The notes: generated by a model from the letters alone, not told the origin. 64,000 bases of DNA from Desulfovibrio sp. (GCA_024683955.1 JAIKXS010000017.1:1-64000), one strand, 5' to 3'; shown: positions 19,941 to 30,527, numbered from the stretch's first letter. Translations and numbers: made by a program.

Positions 19941-21140
19941 ATGTCCCAAAAATTTTCCCGTGTCAAAGAAGAAGAGAGCCAGTTGCTTTGCCGTTCCTAC
20001 AATCGCTACCCTCTTGCCATTGCGCGAGGAAAGATGAGCCGCCTGTGGGACGTGGATGGCAAGGAATATGTTGATCTTCTCGCCGGCATTGCCGTCACGG
20101 CCCTTGGCCACTGTCATGATGAAATCGTGGAAACATTGACAAGCCAGGCTAAAAAGCTCTGGCACGTTAGCAATCTCTTCTATCAGGAAGAACAGCTGAC
20201 GCTTGCCCGTGAAATTCTCTCCACGACCCACCACACCAAGGCCTTCTTCTGTAATTCCGGTGCGGAGGCCAATGAAGCCGCCATAAAACTGGCCCGCCGT
20301 TACATGGCGAAGGTCAAAAAACGTCAGGCCAGTGAAATCATAACCCTTGAGGGCTGTTTTCACGGACGCACGCTCGGAACACTTGCCGCCACGGGCAGAG
20401 AAAGCCTGAGCGATGGCTTTGGGCCGCTTCCAAAGGGCTTTCTTCAGGTTCCGCTCAACGACATGACAAGTCTGGAAAATGCCATGACGGAAAAAACGGC
20501 CGCGGTCCTTGTCGAGGTGGTGCAAGGTGAGGGAGGAATCATACCTCTTTCCGGAGAATACCTGAGGGGAATTGAAGAACTTTGCAGAAAGAAAGATGTG
20601 CTCTTTATGTGTGACGAGGTGCAGGCAGGTTTTTGCAGAACCGGCAAATTTTGGGCTTTTCAGCTGTATGACCTTCATCCAGACATCATGAGCACTGCAA
20701 AGGCTCTGGCAAACGGCCTGCCCATGGGCGCCATGCTTGCCACGGATACCGTCGCTCAGGGCTTTGATCTCGGAAGTCATGCAACGACGTTTGGTGGCGG
20801 AGCCCTGACAAGCGCCGTTGCAGCAAAAGTCATTGAAATTATGAAACGCGACCATTTGGCAGAACGGGCGGAGCGGCTCGGGGCCGGGCTGAAGAAGAAG
20901 CTCAACGCCCTTCGCACCAAACACCCGGGGAAAATACAGGACATTCGTCTGGTCGGTCTTATGGTTGGCATCGAAATTGGCGAAAAATGTCCGGAAATCT
21001 GGACAGGGCTTCTTGAAAAAGGCTTTATCTGCGGCCTCTCTCACAATGCGACCCTGCGTCTTCTTCCGGCCCTGACCATAGAAGAACAAGACCTTGACGC
21101 GTTCGTTGAGGCACTTGACGCCCTTTTAGCCCTGCAATAA
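19941..21140 (+). CDS. argD: Acetylornithine/succinyldiaminopimelate-type aminotransferase
   Basis: YVDLLAGIAVTALGHCHDEIVETL, FFCNSGAEANEAAIKLARRYM, GCFHGRTLGTLAATG, CDEVQAGFCRTGKFWAFQ, TFGGGALTSAVAAKV. Confidence 0.93.
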   Translation: MSQKFSRVKEEESQLLCRSYNRYPLAIARGKMSRLWDVDGKEYVDLLAGIAVTALGHCHDEIVETLTSQAKKLWHVSNLFYQEEQLTLAREILSTTHHTKAFFCNSGAEANEAAIKLARRYMAKVKKRQASEIITLEGCFHGRTLGTLAATGRESLSDGFGPLPKGFLQVPLNDMTSLENAMTEKTAAVLVEVVQGEGGIIPLSGEYLRGIEELCRKKDVLFMCDEVQAGFCRTGKFWAFQLYDLHPDIMSTAKALANGLPMGAMLATDTVAQGFDLGSHATTFGGGALTSAVAAKVIEIMKRDHLAERAERLGAGLKKKLNALRTKHPGKIQDIRLVGLMVGIEIGEKCPEIWTGLLEKGFICGLSHNATLRLLPALTIEEQDLDAFVEALDALLALQ

Positions 21141-21519
21141 AAACGCCTTACTCCACATCGCCTGCTGCTTCGCTCCGACACTATTTGAGAAGAAATGTCC
21201 GTTCCTTCAAAAAAGCAGGAGCGAAGCACACCCTCTTTTCTCCCGGTGCTTCCCCTTCAGAACTGCCTGTGCAACCTTCTCTCTCGTCATAAGGGGCCGT
21301 TTTCCACCGTTTTTCGGCCGTTACAGACGGTAACGCGTGTCCATGATTCAGTCCTTCCCTGCTCCTGATCCTTACGGGATCACAGCGTTCATTCCAGCCC
21401 AACCACGGAAATCACATAATTATGCTTCGGAAAGCACCGGAAAAGGATCATCCGTCAATCCTCCATACCAGAGGATATGCCTCGGGACGATAGCCTGTTT
21501 CCTAGAGAACATGGTTACG

Positions 21520-22425
21520 TCATGCGGGAAGAATACTCTCCGGGAATCCTTTCTTCAGCCAGGAAGGGAGGAGATACGAAAGGGCATCTGGATGCCGCAC
21601 CATGTACTGGTGCAGAAAAAATCCGTCCTCAAACCTTCCGCCCCCATAAAGGCTGTCTCCAAGAAGCGGCCAGCCTCTTGACGCTAGATGGGCACGAATC
21701 TGATGGCGCGCCCCGCTAGCGATACGGCAGGAAACAAGGGTCACATCGGAACTGCACCCTGAAAGTGCAGGGATGTCAATCCAGTCCGGCAGTGGCTCTC
21801 CGGCTCTAAAAACATACAGAGGCTCGCAGGCCGTATAACGAAGGGGAAGGCCATCCTTCGGGAGCACCCTCGTCCTCCGCCGGCTTTCCGTATCCAGAGC
21901 ATTTCGCACAACAAAGGAATTGAAAAGGGCCCCGCACACAAGTGCAAGGTAGCGCTTCTCAATCTCGCCCGCGGCTTCTGCACGACGAAAAGAAGGAACC
22001 AACGACGTGGTTACGGCAGTAAGGATACCTGATGTCTCACAGTCAAGACGCTGAACGAGACAGGGAAGGGTGTCGGTGCAGGAAGGAAGAAGTGTTGGCA
22101 GGAGTTCTTCAAGAGACGTGTGAGAGCTCCCGGCAAGCTGCACGCTGTGCAGCCCTTTCGGCTTAAAAAAGAAGAAGAAGCCATGTTGGCCGGAAAGAAA
22201 GCGAGGGGGCTCCTTGAAAAAAACGGAAGGAGGATCATCGGGAAGTGTTATGAGGGAACCGGGCCGAAGTCTGGTGGCCGGGGATACGGACGTCTTCGTC
22301 ATGTGACAACGCCCTTCAAGAATCATGCGCTTTGCGGCACGAACGGATATGCCGAGACGTCCGGCAAGATAGTGATCAAGACGCGTTCCTGAAAATTCCT
22401 CTTCAACACGAAAAGCCTTTTCCAT
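21520..22425 (-). CDS. RluA-family pseudouridine synthase
   Basis: S4-like N-term (GTRLDHYLAGRLGISVRAAKRMILEGRC), LVQRLDCETSGIL, CRIASGARHQIRAHLASRGWPLLGDSLYGG. Confidence 0.9.
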   Translation of the reverse strand: MEKAFRVEEEFSGTRLDHYLAGRLGISVRAAKRMILEGRCHMTKTSVSPATRLRPGSLITLPDDPPSVFFKEPPRFLSGQHGFFFFFKPKGLHSVQLAGSSHTSLEELLPTLLPSCTDTLPCLVQRLDCETSGILTAVTTSLVPSFRRAEAAGEIEKRYLALVCGALFNSFVVRNALDTESRRRTRVLPKDGLPLRYTACEPLYVFRAGEPLPDWIDIPALSGCSSDVTLVSCRIASGARHQIRAHLASRGWPLLGDSLYGGGRFEDGFFLHQYMVRHPDALSYLLPSWLKKGFPESILPA

Positions 22426-23563
22426 CCCATCTCCAAAGAAGCGAGTTCAAGGCCTCATAGGTACATACAGGATCGTGACACACCCCATCACGTGTCAGCG
22501 GCAGATCAAAGAGTCTGATTCCCATTTCCCTCAATAGGGCTTCATCGTTGCTGCCGATTCGTGTTCCGTACCGTCCTCTGGACCTGTCCACAAGGACTGC
22601 GTTCAGAAAATCCTGATTGTCGCAAAACGGGGCATCTCTGTGCATGATGTCGAGCAGGATCTCGATTTGCCGAAGAAGCGGCATATTCCCCGTCTCTGGG
22701 TCAAAACCGAGATTGGGAATGAATATCTTCGGACAGTTGCGTTCCGCAATGGTCCGGGGGACAGCACGCACAAGAAGGTTTACGAGGATGCTGCTGTAGA
22801 AGCTCCCCATGGGGTAGCAGATAAGATCCGCCTCCTGCAGCCGCCCTGCGGCGTCCTTCGTGAGACGGGGCCTGCAGACATCTATGGTCCCTGCCGCGCG
22901 ACACGGATCGTGCACGGTCAAAAAAATACTGCGGATCGGGCACGGAAGCGTCTTGAAGCGATGCTGTCCAAGAACTGAAGTTCCGTCCAGAAGCTCGCAG
23001 CCAAGGTGAAGAGACTCGTCAACAATCGGCAAAACAGTCCCCTGCACGCGAAGAAAATGGTGCAGAAAAGCCAGGGCTGGGACAAAATCTCGGCCATGCT
23101 GCAGATAAAGAGCGGTCAGGATAAGATTGCCGAGACTCGCGCCACGCAGATCAAAATCGTTCGGCAAGATACCGAGAATATAGGTAAGGGAGGATGTAAG
23201 AAAGCGCCGCTCGGACAGGGTTGCCCCATCCCAGAAAGCATGGTTCTCGCTGCAGAGGGAACGTAGAAAGGCAAGGAGACGGGTACTCTCCTCGTTCACG
23301 GACAAACGGCACTGGAAGAACTCAAAGACTGACGGCGAAACCGCATCGGTGTCAGCAAGTGCCAGCAAGCGGTTCCGAATGTCTCCCATGGCGGGGATGG
23401 CAAAGCAGCGTCGTAACTCGGCTGTGCTTCCACCGGAATCAAACGTTGTGATGAGGTGGATTGTGCGAGGATTTGTGCGGGCAAGAAAACGGCTGAATTC
23501 GCGGAGTGCGGTGCCTCCGGAAAAAAAGAGCAGCCGAGGTTTCTGCTTCACATCCCGTGACAT
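22403..23563 (-). CDS. CofD/YvcK-like protein, GAK-system CofD-related type
   Basis: FFSGGTALREFSRFLARTNPRTIHLITTFDSGGSTAELRRCFAIPAMGDIRNRLLALAD; PMGSFYSSILVNLLV. Confidence 0.75.
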   Translation of the reverse strand: MSRDVKQKPRLLFFSGGTALREFSRFLARTNPRTIHLITTFDSGGSTAELRRCFAIPAMGDIRNRLLALADTDAVSPSVFEFFQCRLSVNEESTRLLAFLRSLCSENHAFWDGATLSERRFLTSSLTYILGILPNDFDLRGASLGNLILTALYLQHGRDFVPALAFLHHFLRVQGTVLPIVDESLHLGCELLDGTSVLGQHRFKTLPCPIRSIFLTVHDPCRAAGTIDVCRPRLTKDAAGRLQEADLICYPMGSFYSSILVNLLVRAVPRTIAERNCPKIFIPNLGFDPETGNMPLLRQIEILLDIMHRDAPFCDNQDFLNAVLVDRSRGRYGTRIGSNDEALLREMGIRLFDLPLTRDGVCHDPVCTYEALNSLLWRWDGKGFSC

Positions 23564-23572
23564 CCTTCTTCC

Positions 23573-24223
23573 TCAGGCGTTCTTTTTACGAGACGGGCTC
23601 TTATCTCCCGTGCGGCTGAATACAAATCCGGAGTCTTTCATTTTCAGATAGATCAGCCTGCTTATCCACGCATCAGTTGCGGCGTAGACGATTTGACGCG
23701 CGCTTAATTCCAAAAGGCTCCAGTTGGAGCATTGAGAGCCCTTTGAAATCCTCCAGCCAAAAAACACGGCAGCAAGAGTCCGCAGCCCCTGGGAGGAGAG
23801 TTTATTGAGACGGGCGACACTACCGAGGTCCACAAGAGCCTTGGGAGTAAAGGAAAAAAGTTTACCAAGGGACTGCATATCAAAGCGAATGCCGACACCG
23901 GCTTTTATGACAGATGGATTGGCAAGAAGATCAGCCAGATAGGCGTCGAAAGGAAGCCAAGAGAGCTGGACAAGATAAACACGGGTTGCCGTGGCAAGTT
24001 GCACAAGGGAAGGGGCATTGACCTTTCCCTTACGGAATGTCGGACGCGTTTCCGTGTCAAAGCCCAGGACGTCCGTCGAAGAGATGTCGGGCAAGGCCTG
24101 CTCCCAGTCCTCTTTTGTCCGCACTACGTCCACCTGACCCGTATAATGAAAAAGAGGAAGAGCGTTGATCTCATCCTTCGATACGCGTCGTCTGTACGCA
24201 TCAAGCAATTTCTCGTCTGCCAT
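23573..24223 (-). CDS. RNase D-like 3'-5' exonuclease
   Basis: VLGFDTETRPTFRKGKVNAPSLVQLATATRVYLVQL...QSLGKLFSFTPKALVDLGSVARL...CSNWSLLELSARQIVYAATDAW: DEDDy exonuclease motifs. Confidence 0.88.
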   Translation of the reverse strand: MADEKLLDAYRRRVSKDEINALPLFHYTGQVDVVRTKEDWEQALPDISSTDVLGFDTETRPTFRKGKVNAPSLVQLATATRVYLVQLSWLPFDAYLADLLANPSVIKAGVGIRFDMQSLGKLFSFTPKALVDLGSVARLNKLSSQGLRTLAAVFFGWRISKGSQCSNWSLLELSARQIVYAATDAWISRLIYLKMKDSGFVFSRTGDKSPSRKKNA

Positions 24224-24224
24224 A

Positions 24225-25619
24225 TCACTTGCCAATACAAAAACGGCCAAAAATGTCATTCAGTACATCAGCTGATGTGGAAACACCGATAACGTCCCCA
24301 AGAATATCTGCAATATAATCAAGGCGAACACAGCATGCGTCGTAAGAAACCCCGTCTTCCATATCGCCGCGAAGCTCCTGCAGCTCCGTAACGGCTTTCG
24401 ACAGTGCCGCCGCCTGCCGGCTGTTACAGCTCACGTACTCCCCGACATGGGGCGACGTCTCGCCGAGAAGGAGCGTACGCATACGGGAAATGAGTTCCTC
24501 CACGCCCTCGCCCGTTCTCGCGCTGAGGCAAAGAGCCGGAACGTCCTGCGCCCAGGCCGGCGGAAAAAACGGAGGGGTCTTCTGATCAACCTTATTCCAG
24601 ACAAGTATCAGCGGAACAGACGACGCAAGGATGTCGGCATATTCGGCACGTGGACATGTTTCAGAAGCCAGCTCATCATATGACCAGTCCGTGCCATCAA
24701 GAAGCAGAAGAAGGCAGTCTGCCTTTGCATATTGTTCCTGTCCGCGTCTGATCCCCATCTCTTCGATGGGGTCAAGCGTACCTTCGGCACGAATCCCGGC
24801 TGTGTCGGTCAAACGGACCGAAAGGCCCCCGAGAGAACAGGCTTCCTCCAAAAAATCGCGAGTTGTGCCGGGAATATCCGTGACAATCGCACGATCATGC
24901 CCAAGGAGGACGTTCATAAGGCTGGATTTACCGGCGTTGACTGCGCCGGCAAGAACAACACGAGCCCCCTCCTGAAAAAGGGCCTGGCGAGCATGACCGG
25001 CAAGAATGAGTTTCAAGCGATCGGAAAGAGATGTGATTTCGTCGTATACACGCACATCATCAAGGCTCTCCACCTCGTCATCGGGAAAATCCACGGCCAT
25101 AGCAAAAACGGCCCTCAGACGGTCGACCGCTTCCCGGAGATTCCGCAAGGTTGCACTAAGATGTCCGTCAAGACGGCGGACATCATCTTTGAGGGCCTCG
25201 GCTGAAGCTGCGTTGACAAGCTCTGCCACGGCCTCGGCCTGACTTAAATCCATCCGTCCGTTGAGAAAGGCCCGCTTGGTAAACTCTCCTCCCGATGCCG
25301 GTTCTGCCCCCAGATCCATAAGGCGGCGCAAAACCGTCTCCAAGATGACAGGGCCACCGTGGCAATGTATTTCTGCCATATCCTCGCCGGTATAGGTTTT
25401 GGGACCGGGCATATACACGGCAAGGATATCGTCAAGAAAAGCTCCGTCCTCCCCGACAAAACGTCCCCTATGTAAAACCCAGGGACGAAAATCCGTAAAC
25501 GAGGCAATATACGGGGCAAAAACACGATGTAAGAGAGGACAAGAAGCCGGGCCTGAAAGACGGACAATTCCAATGGCTCCCCTGCCTCTGGCGGTTGCCT
25601 GCGCAACGATGGTCGTCAT
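24225..25619 (-). CDS. mnmE: tRNA modification GTPase MnmE
   Basis: TIVAQATARGRGAIGIVRLSGP; GAVNAGKSSLMNVLLGHDRAIVTDIPGTTRDFLEE; C-terminal FGRFCIGK. Confidence 0.97.
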   Translation of the reverse strand: MTTIVAQATARGRGAIGIVRLSGPASCPLLHRVFAPYIASFTDFRPWVLHRGRFVGEDGAFLDDILAVYMPGPKTYTGEDMAEIHCHGGPVILETVLRRLMDLGAEPASGGEFTKRAFLNGRMDLSQAEAVAELVNAASAEALKDDVRRLDGHLSATLRNLREAVDRLRAVFAMAVDFPDDEVESLDDVRVYDEITSLSDRLKLILAGHARQALFQEGARVVLAGAVNAGKSSLMNVLLGHDRAIVTDIPGTTRDFLEEACSLGGLSVRLTDTAGIRAEGTLDPIEEMGIRRGQEQYAKADCLLLLLDGTDWSYDELASETCPRAEYADILASSVPLILVWNKVDQKTPPFFPPAWAQDVPALCLSARTGEGVEELISRMRTLLLGETSPHVGEYVSCNSRQAAALSKAVTELQELRGDMEDGVSYDACCVRLDYIADILGDVIGVSTSADVLNDIFGRFCIGK

Positions 25620-27040
25620 GAAGGGATGTCACCGTCCGACGCAATGTCGATGCCTTTTTTATACGTAATGACGACCCGCTTCATGCTCCCCGGCCCAATG
25701 CTGCGGGAGTGGATATCGGGTTCATTTTTCAACGCAAGATGGACAAGGCGACGATGATAGCTTGAAAGAGGCTTCGTAGAGTATGAACGGCCTGTTTCCC
25801 TGGCCCGTTCAGCGAGGGAGAGAGCCATCTCATGCAGTTTTTCCTCCTGACGCACACGATATTCACCGGCGTCAAGGGCCAATCTGACGGCACATCCGAA
25901 CTTTTGTGTAAGAATACGAGTCGCAAGATACTGGACGGCAGCAAGAGTCTGGCCGTCCCGTCCTATAAGAAGGCCCGAATGTTCCCCGCTCTCAATGTGG
26001 ACACGTACACGACTCTTAAAAATTTCTGTTTCAAGCTTCACTTCATTCCCGACAATGGGGCGAATGAGACGTTCCAAAACATCAAGCAAAAACGCCTGAA
26101 ACTCGGGGGAGGCAAGTTCAGCCTCCGGAAGAAGGGGAAGGCCTTCGATCATGTCCTCGGGCAACCCGTCCAGGTCGGAAGGAAGGGAAAGCAACGGGGA
26201 TTCGCCCACCGATTCACAGCAGGGAGAAAAAAGGCCCAGAGAGGAATCGGAAAGGCCGGAACGCTCAGCAACGGGATCAGAAGAAGGTCCCGCCGGAACG
26301 TCGGAATTCGGCGGACATGAGAACGATGATTCGGAAGGAAGAGAGGAGCGTGTGAGCAGGGTTGAGGAAGAGAGAATACCGGCATGGGACGAGGGGGACG
26401 TTGAAAGGGATCCAAAAGCAGAAGGAATCTCTTTCTGAGACGGCTTCATGCGGACCGACCTTCCCTCCCGCGATTTTTTTGCCATGGGACGGAGGAGACG
26501 TGGACGGGAAGGCTTCGGCGAACGGGGTAATTCATCGGGGACTGGGGAGGATGGTGCACTGAAACAAGGAGACGTGTCTTCCGTGATGGAAGGAACAGGA
26601 AGCGGGCCGTCTGACAGGTCTGACACGGGGAGGTTCGTTCTTCTCCCCTTCGGTGCCGGGTTTTCAGGAGAGGGAGAGCACTTTCCAGAAATCTGCTTTC
26701 TCCCGCGCCTTTCCGAAACATTCCGTCGAGACCTCGCAAGAGGACGTTTGGCATCATTTTGAAGGGAAATACGCTTTTCGTGTTCTTCTGGGGACAAAGC
26801 AGGGCATTCCGTCTCAGTATCAGCATCATCCTCCTGCAACGGAACGCCGCGACACGCGGCGGACTGGCCAGCACGGGCCCGAATAGAGGCATCACACTGG
26901 CGCACGATACCGAAGATGCCACTTTTGGCATCCCGCAGGACCTCCATCTCAAGATCCTGACGGGAACAGCTGAAATAGCGGCAGGCCGCCTCAACGGCAA
27001 GAGCTATTGTTTTCCCCTGAAATTCCTTGAACGCATCCAT
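25616..27040 (-). CDS. Jag-family (Jag-N/KH/R3H) RNA-binding protein with a long Ser/Pro-rich linker
   Basis: MDAFKEFQGKTIALAVEAACRYFSCSRQDLEMEVL...; C-terminal ESGEHSGLLIGRDGQTLAAVQYLATRILTQ (KH) and R3H-like end; position between mnmE and yidC. Confidence 0.88.
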   Translation of the reverse strand: MDAFKEFQGKTIALAVEAACRYFSCSRQDLEMEVLRDAKSGIFGIVRQCDASIRARAGQSAACRGVPLQEDDADTETECPALSPEEHEKRISLQNDAKRPLARSRRNVSERRGRKQISGKCSPSPENPAPKGRRTNLPVSDLSDGPLPVPSITEDTSPCFSAPSSPVPDELPRSPKPSRPRLLRPMAKKSREGRSVRMKPSQKEIPSAFGSLSTSPSSHAGILSSSTLLTRSSLPSESSFSCPPNSDVPAGPSSDPVAERSGLSDSSLGLFSPCCESVGESPLLSLPSDLDGLPEDMIEGLPLLPEAELASPEFQAFLLDVLERLIRPIVGNEVKLETEIFKSRVRVHIESGEHSGLLIGRDGQTLAAVQYLATRILTQKFGCAVRLALDAGEYRVRQEEKLHEMALSLAERARETGRSYSTKPLSSYHRRLVHLALKNEPDIHSRSIGPGSMKRVVITYKKGIDIASDGDIPS

Positions 27041-27107
27041 ACCACATCTCCTAGAAACCAAGAAGCCAGCGGCGCGCCCCAGGGCGCGCCCGCAAAAGGA
27101 CTTCATG

Positions 27108-28763
27108 TTACGCAGTCATTTTCTTTGTTGTCTTACGCATCATGAGCCACTGCTGGAAGATGGAAAGGATGTTGTTCACAAGCCAGTATATAACAAGTCC
27201 TGAAGGGAATCCCAAAAAAAGGAAGGTGAATATGATTGGCAGAAACATCATGATCTTCCGTTGGGTCGGATCGGCCGGAGGTGGACTCATTTTTTGCTGC
27301 ACAACCATGGTAATACCCATGATAATGGGGGTAATGTAGTAGGGATCCTTGGAGGAAAGATCGGCAAGCCAAAGGAGATCCGTCCCGGGAAGGGTGGAGA
27401 TAAAGGGCGCATGCCGCAATTCGATGAAGGTCAAAAGGGCTTGATAGAGGCCGAAGAAGACCGGAAGTTGAACAAGAATTGGAACACAGCCGCTTGCCGG
27501 GTTTACCCCGTAGGTCTTGTAGAGGTTCATCACCTCTTTGTTCATCTGTTCCCGATCATCCTTATATTTTTCACGCAGGGCCACCATACGTGGCTGCAGT
27601 TTTTTCATTTTCTCCATGGAGGAATAGCTCTTTGCGGTCAGCGGCCAGAAAAGTCCCTTGATCACAAAGGTCAGCATGATAATGGCAATGCCCCAGTTAT
27701 GCACCAGATCATAGAAATGCTGCAAAATCCAAAGAAGACCCTTGGCAATCAGACTGAACATACCAAGATCAACGCTTTTGGCCAGCTCCTCCGAAACATT
27801 GAGAAGAAGCTTGCGGTCCTTTGGACCGAGCCAGTAACGCACCGTAAGCGTTCGTGAGGCACCGGGGCCGAGCACTATGTCGGACGGTTCAACTGCCGCT
27901 CTGAAAACAGAATTCTGTGCGCGCCCTTTAAGGGTACAGTCTTCAGGTACCCCGGGCAAAACAGCCGCAAGGAAGTAGTTACTCATGGGGCCGGCCCAAA
28001 GGATACGGCCGTTCAGCATACGCCCCTGCTGCTGGAGGGTTTCCAGGGATGTTTCCTCGTCAAGACTGCCGTTGTTATCCCAGGCAAGGCGCATGGCGTC
28101 GTAGCGATCCCCCGCGGCGTTTCTCGAATCTGCGGCAACGGTATACGCAAGACGGATGCTTCTCGACTGATCGGACTGATTGACAAGGGTCAGGGTTTCC
28201 TCAATGAGGTAGCTCCCTGAGTCAAAGGTAAGCTGACGGTTTACACGCAGGTTATCTACCTCACCGTCAAGAGAAAGAGTCCCCTTCCCTTCGGAGATGT
28301 GCATGTCCTTTGTGGTATCCGATGTCACGGCCCACTTTCCCGTGCTCCAGGAAGGCTGGCTGTTGATCACAAGCCCCAGCGGGGCAACCGCCGCCGTTCT
28401 TTCACTGACGATGTTCACAAGTGGTGCGTTCGGCTCAAGAGACATACGGTACTTCTTTAGCTCAAACGAACGAAGCGCCCCTCCGCCGGAGTACATAACA
28501 GCCCTGAAAAGCGGGGTCTCGATCGTTATGTCACGTCCCGGTGCCGGGGTGAAATTCGGCAGAAGAGCGGCCTGTTCAGCTTCGGCCTTCCGTTTTGCCT
28601 CATCTTCAGCGATCTGCTTCTGCGCAGCTTCCTGCTGCGCGACCAGCTGCGGATCGGGAGCGGGTATCCACCCCATATACTGGGCAAAGGAACTCCAGCC
28701 GAACACAACAACCAGACAGAGGACAATGGCCAAAACAATATTTTTGGTACTGTTATCTTGCAT
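27108..28763 (-). CDS. yidC: Membrane protein insertase YidC
   Basis: MQDNSTKNIVLAIVLCLVVVFGWSSFAQY; VHNWGIAIIMLTFVIKGLFWPLTAKSYSSMEKMKKLQPRM. Confidence 0.98.
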   Translation of the reverse strand: MQDNSTKNIVLAIVLCLVVVFGWSSFAQYMGWIPAPDPQLVAQQEAAQKQIAEDEAKRKAEAEQAALLPNFTPAPGRDITIETPLFRAVMYSGGGALRSFELKKYRMSLEPNAPLVNIVSERTAAVAPLGLVINSQPSWSTGKWAVTSDTTKDMHISEGKGTLSLDGEVDNLRVNRQLTFDSGSYLIEETLTLVNQSDQSRSIRLAYTVAADSRNAAGDRYDAMRLAWDNNGSLDEETSLETLQQQGRMLNGRILWAGPMSNYFLAAVLPGVPEDCTLKGRAQNSVFRAAVEPSDIVLGPGASRTLTVRYWLGPKDRKLLLNVSEELAKSVDLGMFSLIAKGLLWILQHFYDLVHNWGIAIIMLTFVIKGLFWPLTAKSYSSMEKMKKLQPRMVALREKYKDDREQMNKEVMNLYKTYGVNPASGCVPILVQLPVFFGLYQALLTFIELRHAPFISTLPGTDLLWLADLSSKDPYYITPIIMGITMVVQQKMSPPPADPTQRKIMMFLPIIFTFLFLGFPSGLVIYWLVNNILSIFQQWLMMRKTTKKMTA

Positions 28764-28772
28764 AGAAAGCAC

Positions 28773-29033
28773 TCACTTGTGCTGTATGGATGAAGAACCG
28801 CGCGCGGGCGGAACAGGATCATAGCCGGAGCCACCCCACGGATGACATCGGGCAAGACGGCGCAGGGCAAGCCACGAACCCCGAAGAAGTCCGTGACGCA
28901 AAATCGCTTCCGCCGCATACGCTGAGCAGGTTGGATAAAACCGACATGCCGGCGGCAAAACAGGCGACACAAAGAGCTGATAAAAACGAATGGGCAAAAT
29001 GCAGATCCGTCGAAGTAGGTCACGCATGCTCAT
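28773..29033 (-). CDS. yidD: Membrane protein insertion efficiency factor YidD
   Basis: [40 protein letters not shown]...[17 protein letters not shown]. Confidence 0.97.
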   Translation of the reverse strand: MSMRDLLRRICILPIRFYQLFVSPVLPPACRFYPTCSAYAAEAILRHGLLRGSWLALRRLARCHPWGGSGYDPVPPARGSSSIQHK

Positions 29034-29083
29034 CTTTATTTTCCAACCCTGGAGACGAGGAGGTTCCGCCTGACGGGCCCCTT

Positions 29084-29479
29084 TCACGGGGCATGGAAAA
29101 TGCGCTCAAACAGAGGACATAACTCAGCCTCTGTAAGGCGCAAATCCGGCAACTCTCCCACACACTTTTTTGCAACGATGCAAATGTCAAAGGCATGTGG
29201 TTTGCAAGAAAGATGAAAACGAAAAAACTCGCGCAGTATTCGTTTCAAACGATTGCGGACGACGGCATTCCCCACCTTTTTCGACACCGAAGCCCCGGTT
29301 CGACAGGGAAAAAGGGGGTCAGAATGATCTGATGAGGGCAGGACAAAAACTATATAATGCGCTGAATGGTAACGCTTTCCCTGCGCATAGCAGGCCTGAA
29401 ACTCAGCCCGCACACGGAGCCGTGCAGATTTCGGGTAGCGCACTGCCTGCAAAGACCTCAAGACCGCGTCATCAGGCAC
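29084..29479 (-). CDS. rnpA: Ribonuclease P protein component
   Basis: Position between yidD and rpm[27 protein letters not shown]. Confidence 0.95.
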   Translation of the reverse strand: MPDDAVLRSLQAVRYPKSARLRVRAEFQACYAQGKRYHSAHYIVFVLPSSDHSDPLFPCRTGASVSKKVGNAVVRNRLKRILREFFRFHLSCKPHAFDICIVAKKCVGELPDLRLTEAELCPLFERIFHAP

Positions 29480-29606
29480 TCAGGCGTTTGCGTCCCTTGG
29501 CACGACGGCGACGAAGAATAGCACGTCCACTGACTGTCGCCATACGCACACGAAAACCGTGGGTACGGGCTCTTTTGACTTTGCTTGGCTGATACGTTCT
29601 TTTCAT
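29472..29606 (-). CDS. rpmH: 50S ribosomal protein L34
   Basis: [44 protein letters not shown]. Confidence 0.99.
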   Translation of the reverse strand: MKRTYQPSKVKRARTHGFRVRMATVSGRAILRRRRAKGRKRLSA

Positions 29607-29746
29607 GACAACCTCCAAAAAACACAAAAATAGAGATTCTTTCGCACTATGAAAGATCGGAAAAGAAAAAGAAGGATACACGTCTGAGCTTCTGGCGTCA
29701 AGACGGAGCAGGTCTTCCGCGAAAAAATCTCAGAAGAGGAGGAGAA

Positions 29747-29781
29747 CGGAAACAGCCTGCGCATGGCACAGGCTGTTTCCG
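29747..29781. terminator. Terminator-like hairpin
   Basis: Perfect 13-bp stem CGGAAACAGCCTG/CAGGCTGTTTCCG, 9-nt loop. Confidence 0.6.
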
Positions 29782-29804
29782 TCGCAAGAAACGATCAGGA
29801 GCGT

Positions 29805-30347
29805 CTATTGAAGAGGGACCCCAACCGGCTTATACGGTGTAAACGGTCTCCTTGACCCGGAGGACGAAGTCTGGGCCGGCCTCGGAGGAGCTGGTTTTGA
29901 AGACGGTCTGGACCGTACTTTTGGCTGCGGGGACGTCGAAGGAGCATCAAGGAAGGGCGAGTCATTTTTTTGACTCTTTCCCGACGGAGCACTCCCTGTA
30001 GCAGCTCTGCCGCCACTCTCTTCTTTCTTGGCATGATCATTTTTCCTTGCGGGCTTGGCTTTTCTCTTATGAGGTCGTCTCGCGCTTTGCGTCTTCTTTT
30101 TTTCCCGGCAAGAAAGGTCAAGACACGGCACATCAGCAGGATCCTTCCACCGCATTCCCATAAGATCCGTTTGCAGGGGGGTCTGCTGCGCCCGCCAGTA
30201 CAGACGTCCGCCTCCCCCCTCCATCCATTGATGGGTCAGGTTCATACGTCCGTCCCGCGTCAGAATCGGAATCTGCTCCTCACAACGAACCGTGATAGGC
30301 GGAAGGAAGAGCATAAAGATCAGACAGAGAAAGGAAATACGCCTCAT
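29805..30347 (-). CDS. Secreted hypothetical protein, basic Pro/Ser/Lys-rich C-terminus
   Basis: MRRISFLCLIFMLFLPPITVRC signal peptide; low-complexity C-terminal half. Confidence 0.6.
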   Translation of the reverse strand: MRRISFLCLIFMLFLPPITVRCEEQIPILTRDGRMNLTHQWMEGGGGRLYWRAQQTPLQTDLMGMRWKDPADVPCLDLSCREKKKTQSARRPHKRKAKPARKNDHAKKEESGGRAATGSAPSGKSQKNDSPFLDAPSTSPQPKVRSRPSSKPAPPRPAQTSSSGSRRPFTPYKPVGVPLQ

Positions 30348-30527
30348 CCAAGGCCTCCATGGGTAAAACACGTCAGCAGCAATATACGTGTACAGCGTCA
30401 GAACTTGTCTTTTTGTCTGGCATGCCATAAAAATTTCGGGTATTCAGAACTTCTACACGGCAAATGCGCCGTGCGCCGGCAGAAATCTTTTACCCACGGG
30501 TATTTTATTGCGCAGACGGTTAAGAAT

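Noticed and set aside
19683-21089. 468-aa minus-strand ORF
   Set aside because: Fully antisense to argD, which has clear family motifs; composition looks like a reverse-frame artefact.
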